Origin: Anaspis maculata
Taxonomy: Eukaryota > Arthropoda > Insecta > Coleoptera > Scraptiidae
NCBI GenBank assembly: GCA_949128115.1
Contig: OX421961.1
Span: 51,872,171 to 51,936,170, forward strand
Reading direction: 5' to 3'
DNA length: 64,000 nucleotides
The first letter of the stretch is position 1, and each line of letters opens with the position of its first letter. The position numbers and the translations under genes are program-made. A model generated the notes under the pieces. It searched no databases. It had not been told where the DNA came from and saw only the letters and a program-made list of their open reading frames with translations. Shown here piece by piece: positions 11,025 to 21,700 of the stretch.

Positions 11025-12888
11025 CTACTTCACTATAATAGGACCTTGAATATTAATAATGGCACATGCTACAATAACAATATAATCCAAAAGTGGTAAG
11101 AACCTGATGGGTATGCAAGCATGCGGTGAAATCATTTTGAATTCCCTCAAACGTCTAATTACACGCTCAATGTGAATTCTCAAAGAAGCGATTGATTTCG
11201 TTTCGCGAACTTCCTTCTTTGAAGGCTTAACACTGGTAAGTACACTTGGTGGACGAAGGAGTTTACATGATTTCTGCTCAATGAGGTGAGCTATTTGCTT
11301 GAACCCTCTATCAGCCAACACTTGGCAGCCGTTGGGTAAGACATCCAGATATCCCGATTCCATAACAATTTCTTTGTCAGAGGTTCTTCCCCCATAACCA
11401 GCTGATATAAAGTTTACCAAACCACTTGGAGTCGAAGAAACCAAATATTTTGCAGTATTACATGATTTATACTGACTCCACGTAATGGCCTGATGCAGCG
11501 CCCCAGAGGGCTTTTGAATTTCAATTTCAAAGCAATCGATTATAGATTGAACTTCTTTGTACTTTGCCCAAAACTGTTGAGGCATTATTTTTTTTATATG
11601 TCCAGCATTGGGCCAGATTATTAGGGATTGGAGAAGATTTGCCATCTGAGGCAATGTTTTAGCAAATATTTTACTAGGATAGCTCGTACTATATCCAAAA
11701 TCGATTGCAATCCTACTGAAGCTGTCGTTTGTACGAATTTTCTTCAAAGTGAGAAGAACATCGACTTTGCTCATTTGTCCTTCGGAACAGAGTTTTTCAA
11801 CAACAAAAAATACGTCTTTGGGTAATCCAGTGTACAACCTGGGGTTCTTTTCAATTTTTCCAAGTTCACCATTTCCATGGCCAGGAAATCTAAAAGTCGT
11901 GCTAGCACTGTCAGATGAGGGGTAGTAAGAACTAGATTGCTCGGAAAAAACTTTTCTTGGTGATGCATCACTGTCACTACCTTTCTCAGTTAATTTTGTT
12001 GTTAATGGTTTAACTTCCACTGTATTTGTGGCTTTATCAGCATTTTCCTTTTTAAAATCGGCTAAAACCCCAACACTGCGAACTTGCCACGAAGTTTGTG
12101 TACTCTTTGCCCTTGATGCCTTCTGCTTGGGCTGTTGTTTGGTACAGGACACCTCAAATTTTCCAGAAGGAGAATCTACTGCTTGTGATACAGCTGTAGC
12201 TATTTCTTTTGTGGGTGTTGAAGGTCCTGTTGATGGAGAAGGTCCTGCTGACGTTGAAGGTCCTGCTGACGTTGAAGGTCCTGCTGACGTTGAAGGTCCT
12301 ACTGATGTTGAAGGTCCTGCTGGCGTTGAAGGTCCTGCTGACGTTGAAGGTCCTGCTGACGTTGAAGGTCCTGCTGACGTTGAAGGTCCTGCTGATACTT
12401 CAGATTGAAACAATTTTCTTCGGGGCCCATGCTCCTTTGGAAGTGCTGCTGAATCAGTTTTCAGTCGTTTCGAAATTCTTTCACTTGTCTCAGTCTTTCG
12501 CTTTTCAGCTGATCTCGAGAGTTGTGATTCTTCACCGGAGCCCACATTACGTCCAAGATTTCGGGGAACAACTCCTTTTTTAATATTCAACTTTGTGCCA
12601 AAAGTTTTGTAATACTGCCAGTTTTCACAGTCACTTTCCAGCTGTTGGGAGAACGATTTTTTTTCAATAAATGTGTTCAATACTTATTCTTTTAGGTCCA
12701 CTTACATTAAAATGGTCTTCACAGCAGAAAATATTTGCAGTGCTTGGAAATTCAGTTGTGCTCCGGGCAGATTGGTACCACGATTTTCGTACCTCTTTGT
12801 TCTTGGGAACCGTTAAAAATATTTTTCGGGGACAATTCAAAGATGTATTTGAACAGCCTTGGAAAAAACAGGACTTTACACTAGTCAT
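11025..12888 (-). CDS. THAP-domain DDE transposase (DDE_Tnp_4 type)
   Basis: Exons on the minus strand: 12888-12706 and 12641-11025, phase 0, 599 aa. Residues 1-61 plus the start of exon 2 form a THAP zinc finger (C-x4-C near the N-terminus, CCEDHF, then a WQYYKTFGTKL-like tail), the usual DNA-binding head of such transposases. A hexapeptide array (STSAGP, 10 units) follows in a disordered linker. The C-terminal part is an IS5/PIF-like catalytic domain with likely triad D430 (IDCFEIE), D505 (VLADRGF) and E553 (HIERVIRRL). All three acidic residues are present and there are no frameshifts, so the enzyme could be active. It would bind the terminal repeats and catalyse cut-and-paste. It converges on the nuclease gene of the same element. 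Confidence 0.92.
12223..12402 (-). repeat. 18-bp minisatellite coding for a hexapeptide array
   Basis: Ten head-to-tail units of ggtcctgctgacgttgaa (plus strand) with few changes. Read on the minus strand they encode S-T-S-A-G-P repeats in the linker between the THAP and catalytic domains. Length is a multiple of three per unit, so copy number can change without frameshift. Confidence 0.95.
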
Positions 12889-13368
12889 ATTACAAGAATA
12901 ATTGAAACAAATTGAAAATTACTCAACATCAGATTACTGCTAAAACTTTGTTTTTGTTATGGTCACAGAGGTTATGGTCTTGCGACTCTTATGTCAAACG
13001 CGGCTGTCTTAATAACAGGTGGGGAGGCGGTGTTGCCAGATCACCAGCCTACGTCACTAGCACTGTGACGTCAGCAGTACTCGGATTCAAAGGGGGGCGT
13101 TGCCCTCATCGAAACTTTAAATTTATTTTACGGCCGTAATAGGCAAAATAGAGCGAAAATAAAAAATGTCCCTATAAAAGGGGTTGGAATAGTCTTCGTT
13201 AAAATAAAAAAAAAAAAATTGGTATTATACCCTATTGATCAGTAACATTGCCTTTTACAGAATACGATACGCCCCAAACAACATTATGGAGCTAGCTCAA
13301 CAGAGCTACGTAGCCAGCATAATGTTGGAACCTCGGTTGGAACAACATAATGTTGTGATCAGGGATCA

Positions 13369-13495
13369 GGGGCCTTATTCTTGAAACGGGGAACAAAGTT
13401 CTCATGCGGTGTTGCTATGCAAGGAGAGCTATGATTGGCCCTTGCCTAGCAACTACACATGTGAACTCTGTTCCCCATTTCAAGAAAAGGGCCCC
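13369..13495. mobile_element. Palindromic MITE family A, copy 1
   Basis: Ends ggggccttattcttgaaac and, inverted, caagaaaagggcccc. The whole 127 bp folds back through ggggaac and cacatgtg blocks. A second copy is at 29072-29210. Confidence 0.85.
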
Positions 13496-13496
13496 A

Positions 13497-13681
13497 GGGC
13501 CGCTATTCTTGAATCGTGTGAGAAAAGTCCCTGGGAGTTTTATATAATCCGTACTACACTTCTGTAGCGAAAGTTGCCTAAAAACTACGATTTTAGGCAA
13601 CATTCGCTACATCGCAGTGTACTGCGGAATGTATTTTACTCCCAGGGACTTTTCTCACACGATTCAAGAATACGACCCTGG
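13497..13681. mobile_element. Palindromic MITE family B, copy 1
   Basis: Ends gggccgctattcttgaatcg and cgattcaagaatacgaccc, folding through gtgtgagaaaagtccctggg and ttgcctaaaaac. A second copy is at 48581-48766. It abuts family A copy 1 with which it shares the gggcc...tattcttgaa tip, so the two families are probably related. Confidence 0.85.
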
Positions 13682-13779
13682 GATCACGCGTTGTGACGAA
13701 ATTACAGAATCACCCACCGAATCACCCCATAAGCGTCAATGTAGTTTTTTTTAGTGACATTTTGTTCATCATTTTTTTT

Positions 13780-13938
13780 CTTACCGTTGAAAATTTGACA
13801 GCCGACAATCTAAGGACTGACACTTGACGTCCTTGACATGACACTTCACTTGATTGACAGCTGTCAGGGGGCTGTCACAACTTTATTCTTGTTTCTGATG
13901 GTTTTGGTTTGTGTACGAAATTTTTGCTAGGAAAGTAT
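13780..13938 (+). promoter_or_regulatory. Psn promoter/5' UTR with TGACA/TGTCA cluster
   Basis: Between about 13796 and 13880 TGACA or TGTCA occurs about seven times, including the palindrome tgacagctgtca. Similar clusters lie upstream of ACTMAP/RPP21 and DNAJC1. The function is inferred only from position and recurrence. Confidence 0.5.
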
Positions 13939-15679
13939 ATGTCTGAGAGTGAAAGCGATTTCGATTCGGTATCGGAAAAGACAAGACTGATGGACGGCCA
14001 TGTGGAAACTAACGGGAGCGGAAATTCGTTGACGGGTGACGCCAGGGCGGGACCGGAGGGCTCCCGAAAACGGCGGTCTCGTAGAAGCCCCGATCATGAA
14101 GACGACGTCCCAGAAGCGCACATTGTAGATGGCACTAGCCACAGGATCAACCCTGCAAACTATCAGAACGTCCCTGAAATGAGCGATGAAGAGGAACTGA
14201 AATACGGAGCAAAACATGTAATCAAACTGTTTGCTCCCGTATCACTATGCATGGTGGTTGTGGTCGCCACAATAAGTGCTGTAAATTTCTATTCCGTCAA
14301 AGATATGTATTTGTAAGTACCTATTGCTCCAAATGAAAGTGCAGTAGATGTGATTTTTCTGAATTTAGGGTGTACACTCCGTTTCATGAGGAAAGCCCAG
14401 ATACTAGCACCAAAGTGTGGAATGCTGCAGCAAATTCTCTAATTCTCATGGCAGTAATTGTAGTGATGACGGTGCTATTAATTGTTTTATATAAGTACCG
14501 ATGTTATAAGACAATACATGGTTGGCTGATTATATCGTCTCTAATGTTGCTGTCGATATTTTCTTACTTATATCTGGAGTAAGTTTCATTTTGTTTCTTC
14601 TAACATCCCATGAAGGTAAAAATTATTATATCCATGATTTTTAGAGAAATATTAAGGGCACACAACATACCAATGGATTATCCAACATTGTTACTACTCA
14701 TGTGGAATTTTGGTGTAATGGGAATGGTATGCATTCACTGGCAAGGTCCTCTAATCCTCCAGCAAGCTTATTTAATATTTGTCGCTGCACTGATGGCTTT
14801 GGTTTTTATCAAATACCTCCCAGAATGGACTACTTGGGCCGTTTTAGCAGTTATCTCTGTGTGGGGTGAGCAGTTGTATTGAATTTTGTTGAAGAAGTGT
14901 TTTTAAAAATAATTATTTCAGATTTGGTTGCTGTTCTAATGCCAAAGGGGCCATTGCGCATCTTGGTTGAAACTGCACAAGAAAGAAACGAACAAATCTT
15001 TCCTGCCTTAATCTATTCATGTAACTAAGTTTGCCGCAAATCTATTATAAAACCGTAATATTTGTAATTGTAGCTACATACATGTACACTTATGCCAGCA
15101 TGGCGACAAGAGATGATCCCTCACCACCTACTGAAAGAACAACTCGTACTTCAATAGACTCTGCTAGTGAAGAGCATGGATTCACCCAAGACTGGGTAGA
15201 TAATCATACATCAAGGGTTGCTCAACGGCAGTTGGAAGTCCATGATGTTCCTAGAGGAGCACCACGAACACAAATCCACCAAGAAGAAGAAGAACGTATG
15301 TAGTTTGTTGTGAGATTTTATTTAAACTTAACAGGCTTGTTGTACTTTGTTATAGGTGGAGTCAAGTTAGGTTTAGGTGATTTCATTTTCTATAGTGTGC
15401 TGGTTGGAAAAGCGTCGTCATATGGAGACTGGAACACGACACTGGCATGTTTTGTTGCAATTCTCATCGTAAGTTTGCAGTGATACTGATTTTGCAATGT
15501 TAATTTGTTTTTCTTTTCCACAGGGCCTCTGCCTTACCCTCTTACTCTTAGCGATTTTCAAGAAGGCCCTGCCAGCACTTCCCATCTCCATTACATTCGG
15601 TTTGATATTTTACTTTGCTACCAAAGAAATTGTCAGTCCATTTGCCGATAGTTTATCGAGTGAACAAGTATTTATTTAG
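13939..15679 (+). CDS. Psn: Presenilin, catalytic subunit of gamma-secretase
   Basis: Exons: 13939-14312, 14369-14578, 14645-14865, 14922-15020, 15074-15295, 15356-15468 and 15524-15679. All are GT-AG and the sum is 1395 nt (464 aa), normal for the family. This nine-transmembrane aspartyl protease works with nicastrin, Aph-1 and Pen-2 to cleave Notch and APP-type stubs within the membrane. Seen directly: the acidic Ser-rich N-terminus, TM1 start [13 protein letters not shown], catalytic D269 in SVWDLVAVL, catalytic D384 in LGLGDF, and the PAL motif at 430-432 in [11 protein letters not shown]. The loop around residues 305-370 is the variable endoproteolysis loop. The residue before the first catalytic Asp is Trp where vertebrates have Tyr. 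I believe Trp is common in insects. The ATG at 13939 is the first in frame; no upstream ATG extends it. The 3' end faces RPP21 108 bp away. Confidence 0.97.
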
Positions 15680-15786
15680 CAACATCTCTAGATCCTAATA
15701 ATTTTTTTTAATTGAATAATGTAGACTAAGCTGTGTTTTATGATGTAATAGTTTTATTATAACAATAATAATTAGTATTTATAACA

Positions 15787-18700
15787 TCACTTATTTGTAT
15801 TTTTACTGTTGTAATCGAGAACCTCAACTAAGCTTTCTTCCCTCTGACTCCAAGGTTCATGGCCTCCGTTGTTTACGTCAAATGTTTTTGTGGTTTTACA
15901 AAGCGTGCAAATCCATTTTATTTTCTTCTTCTTTATTTTCACCTTACATGTGGTTCCAGCTATTAGAAACGATCGACAACCTTTACATATTGTCCTCTTC
16001 AATCCAACATCCCTGAAAGTTATAATTCTGGTGAGAAAATTTATGTGTCCTTTCAATTTTATTGCATAAAACTCTGTTAATCTTATTATATATAAAACTG
16101 TGTTATTATTATTATCATATATTATTACTTATCTACAACAACTAAAGTGGTCGTCATATCAATTGGATCACTCCAAAATTTCAGTTACAATCGAAAGTGC
16201 CACACGTTCTGAATTTATAGACTATTTTGGATGATTCTTACTTTTCTAAATAGCTGACTTCTTGAATTACAACATGTAGGCATTAAACGCTGTATAGATA
16301 TCTCTAAATTAAATAGCTTTTTTTTTTAATTCTCATCGATCTCGTCTAATTACAGGGTGATCTCAAGAAAGCAACTTTTGGGTTTGGCAGCGATAACTTT
16401 TTTGTTTGTAGAACGATTTTTACGATTTGCGGCTTATGTTGAAGCTCAAGTCTCATGTAAGAGGGATCGATAAGCAGAAGTGAATAGACAAAATTTCAAC
16501 AAGTGAATATGCCCTCGCGGGCGTGAGGCTCAGTAGCGCATACATCCTTTGTGAAGGATCAGTGAACGCAAGATGTTAATTAGAGTGCTACCGTTATTTA
16601 GACCATCCATCAAGAGTATGCTGGAACGCAGGAGGTAAAACACATACTTATAGATCATATTAAATGCTTCCGATTTCCTAGCTATGTCTAGTTATGACAT
16701 GACCCAGTTAACAACCAGAAAGTGATTTTGATTACCTATTAGAAAGAAAAAAGTTGTTCGCAAAAATCCTTTCGTCTGCGACTAGATGCTGAGACGAACA
16801 GATGGACAAACAGACGGACAAAGCGAGGACGTAAGCGCCTTCCGACGTGTCGATTTCTTATTGAATAGCTACGTATATTTCAACGTCCACGCGTTATGAA
16901 TTTGAACGCAATCGGATAAAACTCTGGATAAAAAATGTTGAATTCAAAATTCCTGCGATTTCCAGAGCTAAGAACCTACTTTTTTCATAATTGAGCGAAA
17001 ATCATGAAGTTCACCTTGAAAATAAGATTGTTCATACGAGACAAGAGCAGGTTCCAAGTTTCATAACAATCGTTCCACTAATAAGAGATTTCAATATGGC
17101 AGCCAAGATGGCGGCGGGGTCATGGAATTTAGCTTGAAAATAATAATGATCATACGTGACAAGGGTAAGTTTCAAGTTCCATAAAAATCGTTCCACTAAC
17201 AAGAAATTTCAATATAGCGGCCAAGATGGCGGCGAAATCATGAAATTTAGCTTGGAAATAAGAACGTTCATACAAGGTAAGGGGCAAGGGTAAGTTTCAA
17301 GTTCCATGAAAATCGTTCCACTAACAAGAAATTTCAATATGGCGGCCAAGATGGCGGCGAAATCATGAAATTTAGCTTGAAAATGAGAACGTTCATACAA
17401 GGCAAGGGTAACTTCCAAGTTTCATGAAAATCGTTCCACTAATGAGAAATTTCAATATGGCGGCCAAGATGGCGGCGCAACCATGAAATCCAATCTGCCC
17501 ACTGGCCACCCACGAGGACCTAATCTATCCATTGGAGAAAGTTTCAGGGCTCTAGATTCATTCCCTGAGGAGTTCAACTTCTTAGAAGTGCACAGGAAAT
17601 CTTTGTTTTGTGATAATAATAATTATAACTATGTATGATTGTATGTATAAGAAAAATAATGCCCAATGGCCACCCTTGGGGACATCAGCTATCATCAAAA
17701 AAAGTTCTAAGGCTCTAGCTTCATTCCTCGAGAAGTACAGTTTCTTAATTTCTGCACGGACAGACAGACGGACAGACAGACGGACAGACAGACAAACCGG
17801 CCATATAAGCGTCATTTGTTACGAAAATGCGCTATAAATACGCGCCGTAGCGAACGGAGTAATAGGTTAGAGGTTAATACACAATTACACACTAATGTTT
17901 ACTTCATTTTCACCAAAAAGTCCGCGTTGCTCATTAAATAAGTCCCTTCGTTTCGGTTTTTTTGAGTGCGCATGTATGGCGCGAATTTCATAGTTTCGTA
18001 CACCGATATTGAAAATTAACGCTAAAAAATATTGTAGTGCACCTAAAATTCCATAAATAATTTGGTTGAATGTTAGATACCATTTTTTATATTCAAAGGA
18101 AATGTTTCATTGAAATTAAGTTCAATGATCATTTGTGGAAGTTCAGGAAGAACGAAAATAACAACAGCGCTTAAAACAACAACACATCGGCGTCAACTGT
18201 CGCTTGTGACAATTATGATAGCTCTTTTCGTTTCTACCTGACCTACATTTCATTTGCTCATGTTTTGACGAAAGAACACAACTCGTTGAAAATGGCTGTA
18301 CCGAGAAGGAAGTTCAAAGAAGCTACGAAGATGGGCGCTTTCCATTTAAAACATTTGTGTCGGTTTGTGTCAGCTTGTGTTAGCTTGTGTCGATGAAACA
18401 AAGGAACACAGATCAAATGGAACGCGTTTGAGTCGGTTTGTGTCGACACAAGTCAACTTGTGTCGCTAAATGGAAAACGCCCGATATTCGTTTACGGTGT
18501 GTCTAAAAGTGACAGCCAGGAACCAGTAGTTGGTCAGGCGGCTACGGCTAGACAGAGCATGCCGCGTTGCCATTCAAATGACAGGTGTACGGAAGTTTTC
18601 AAAATTTGGAGCCTTCAAGCCGAGCTTCAAGCATGCGCACCTGCCCAAACGAAGTAGCCTATTATAAATAACTGCGTTTTACATTGATCGGACGTAATTA

Positions 18701-21700
18701 AGAGCTTTTGCGTTGGATGAATGATTATTTGTATTCATATTTTTCTACTTCTTGGTCTTTTTATACATTTACATGTTTTAATTTTCTATTGTTTCTTTTT
18801 TTTTCTCTTGTTATAAGGATGTAATTTCTTGATGAACAATAAATTATAATAATAATAATAATAATTGATCGGACGTGCGTATGAAACCCATAATGCAACC
18901 CTCAAATGTCGCGAAGTCGAAGAGCGGGGCTCAAATCTCGATTCGAGGTTCAGTTTTAAAAAAACTGATTTTCATACTTGGAAGGACATAGTAAACGTAC
19001 GACACTTGGAGCGGACTTGAAAATCGCGAATAAAAATAGTTGCCTGTCAAACGGAAAATGAGGGTTGTATTATGGGTTGCATACGCATGTCCCATCAATG
19101 TAAAACGCAGTTATTTATAATTAAATGAACTACGCCGACTTTTTGATGAAAAATAAGTGATCACTAGTAGTAATTATAGTAGCAGTAATTAAATTAGGGC
19201 CGTATTAGATGGTCACAATTCTGTTACAAGTTTTGTTAGCAAAATGTGTCACAATAATTATGTTACCAAATATCTTGTGATGTGATGGACCACCTAGACT
19301 TGCAATCGGCCAGTAACTTATTGTGTCACATTTTTGACAAGAACGTCATTTTGCTGTATGAAACGGTCACAAATATGTAAATATTTCGTAACAGAAATAT
19401 GACCGTCTAATTGACCATATTAATTATTCAGAGCGCAGTCGCAGATCGGGGAGAGAGACAACCACATGTGCTGGGTTGAAACTCCCATAAGAATATGCAT
19501 GTTGAATGACTTTGTAAAATGATCAATTCAAGGTGCAAATTGACAATTTCAACGAATGTATAACATAGCAAGTGTGTAAAAAGAAATACCTGATCTACTT
19601 TTCACCATAATGAAATGGAAAATCTTGCTGTGAAGTTTATGTGAAGCAATTTAGAATGGGGTTTATGAATCCAAAACAATTTCAAATTACCCGCCATATT
19701 TTATTGCACAACTTCCGCTAACGAGAATTTTGACAGCGCTTGAAAGCGAACCGAGCGTCAGCCGTCACGTAAAAGTATGGTTAAAAAGGTTAAAACGTCC
19801 CAAAAATCAAGAAAACACCTTGAAATCGTAAATTCTGACAGCGACAGCAAAGTTCCGTTTTCATGCATGCTGTGGCGCGCGAGATCTTCTACTGCAGTGC
19901 GCATGGTCACAGGCACATACCTAACTTACAAATGACTAGTGGAAGGGGAAAGTGAGAATAATTAATATGGTCTATACGGCCTTTATAAATAACTGGGTTT
20001 TACATTGATCGAACGTGCGTATGCAACTCAAAATGCAACCCTTCGCGACATTTGAGGGTTGCATACGCAAGTTCGATCAATGTAATGGCGAATTCACTTG
20101 GCTGACCCAGTGTTGCTCGGTCGCACTCGTTGCCAAGGAAACTCCAATAGGATGAGCTGCTCCCTGACAACGAGTGCGGTCGAGCAGCACTGGAGCAGTC
20201 AAGTGAATTCGCCATAAAACATACAATGGTAAAACGCAGTTATTTATAATTTAACGGACAACGCGGGCTTTTTAATGAAAAATAAGTTATCACTGTGTGT
20301 ATTAATCTCTAGCCTATTAGTTTGTTCGCTGCGGCCCGTATTTTTAGCGCACTTTCCCAAAAAATGGGAAAAAGGCGCTTCTAGCTTCACTTTGTCCGTC
20401 CGTCCGTCCGTACCCGGGATAACTCCTCAGGGAAGAAAGATATCGATGTGGTGTAAACGCTGATCAATAGTACACATGTCCAGGATGTCAAGTTGACTTT
20501 TGGTTTTTTGTTATTCTGCCGCCATCTTTGATCCGCCATTTTGAATTTCTCTAAAAATGATCCAATCGAAATGAAATTTGCAGGCAACGTAAACCACATC
20601 ACGATCTATCCAATTTTTGACACATTGATGCCCCGCCGCAATCTTGTATTATTATATATATTGAACTTGTTTCCAAGTGATAGAACTAGGAGAGAATTAT
20701 GCCTCAACGAAAAGAGATATCGATGTGGTGCAAACGCCAATCGAATGCGTACGTGACCACCACATAAAATTGACCAATGATTTTTGTCACTTGGCCGCCA
20801 TCTTTGATTCCGCCATTTTGGATTTCTCTGAAAGTGATCCGATTTGAGTGAAATTTGCAGGCGATGTGAACTTTATCAAAATCCATCCAATTTTGGACAA
20901 ATGATGCTCTGCCGCCATATTGAAATTTCCTATTATTAGTGAAACGATTTTCATGAAACTTGGAACTTACCCTTGCCTATAGTACGATCATTTTGATTTT
21001 TGAGCCAAATTTCATGATTCTGACGCTATTTTGGCCGCCATATTTAAATTTCTGCCCAAATAACGGTAGAACCCTAATTAACATCTTGCGTTCATTAATC
21101 CTTCAAAAAGGAAGTGCGCTACTGAGCCTCATGCCCATGAGGCATATTCGCTTGTTCAACTGTGTGGCTGTTTTTCACGCCATTTTCTAGCATTTGTTCG
21201 CAAATTTTGTATCTGACGCCATCACTTCAGAAGACAAGCATACGCGCTGTATAATAAAAGGTACTATTGCTAGTAGACCATTGAGGTAGTAGAAACTTGT
21301 GAATTTTTTTTTGTGTACTATTTTTAAGGGAAGCACGTCTACATGTCAAGTATGTTATGTTAAACAAAATAATATTGCAGTGTGTTAAATTTTGAAAAGG
21401 GCATCTACTTACAATCGCTGAACGGATTTCTTGGCTACGTTCACTAGAAGATTGGCGTATATACTTGAAGCAACATTATTTGCCTCATTAGTTGTTGCTA
21501 TAACATTGCTAACCTGCAAGAAAGAATCTTATTATTGAAAGCAAGACTTATTCTCACATTTGAATCAGAGATTCAGGACTGGGTGAGTGGGTGGGGTACA
21601 TCCAGGTCCTTCCATTTCAAAGTTACAGGGTGATTTATACTCGGGTGGAAAATTTGACGGCTGTATCGACTTTCGAATGGATCGATAGAATCCATTGAAA

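Larger units (their letters stand above)
8531..13233. mobile_element. ISL2EU-type DNA transposon, 4703 bp, apparently complete
   Basis: The left end AGGGTATAATACAACTTT is matched by the right end, whose reverse complement is AGGGTATAATACCAATTT. AT flanks both sides (8529-8530 and 13234-13235), giving a 2-bp target duplication. Inside are two convergent intact genes: a SWIM/YqaJ nuclease gene (plus) and a THAP-DDE transposase gene (minus). From general knowledge, ISL2EU elements of animals encode this pair. Gene 3' ends face each other across 10355-11024, which has AATAAA-like signals for both (near 10393 on plus; TTTATT near 10971 for minus). Intact frames and matched ends suggest a fairly recent insertion. 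Confidence 0.88.

Noticed and set aside
12028..12583. Two plus-strand frames with Val-Glu-Gly-Pro or Leu-Lys-Val repeats
   Set aside because: They are shadows of the transposase linker minisatellite on the other strand.
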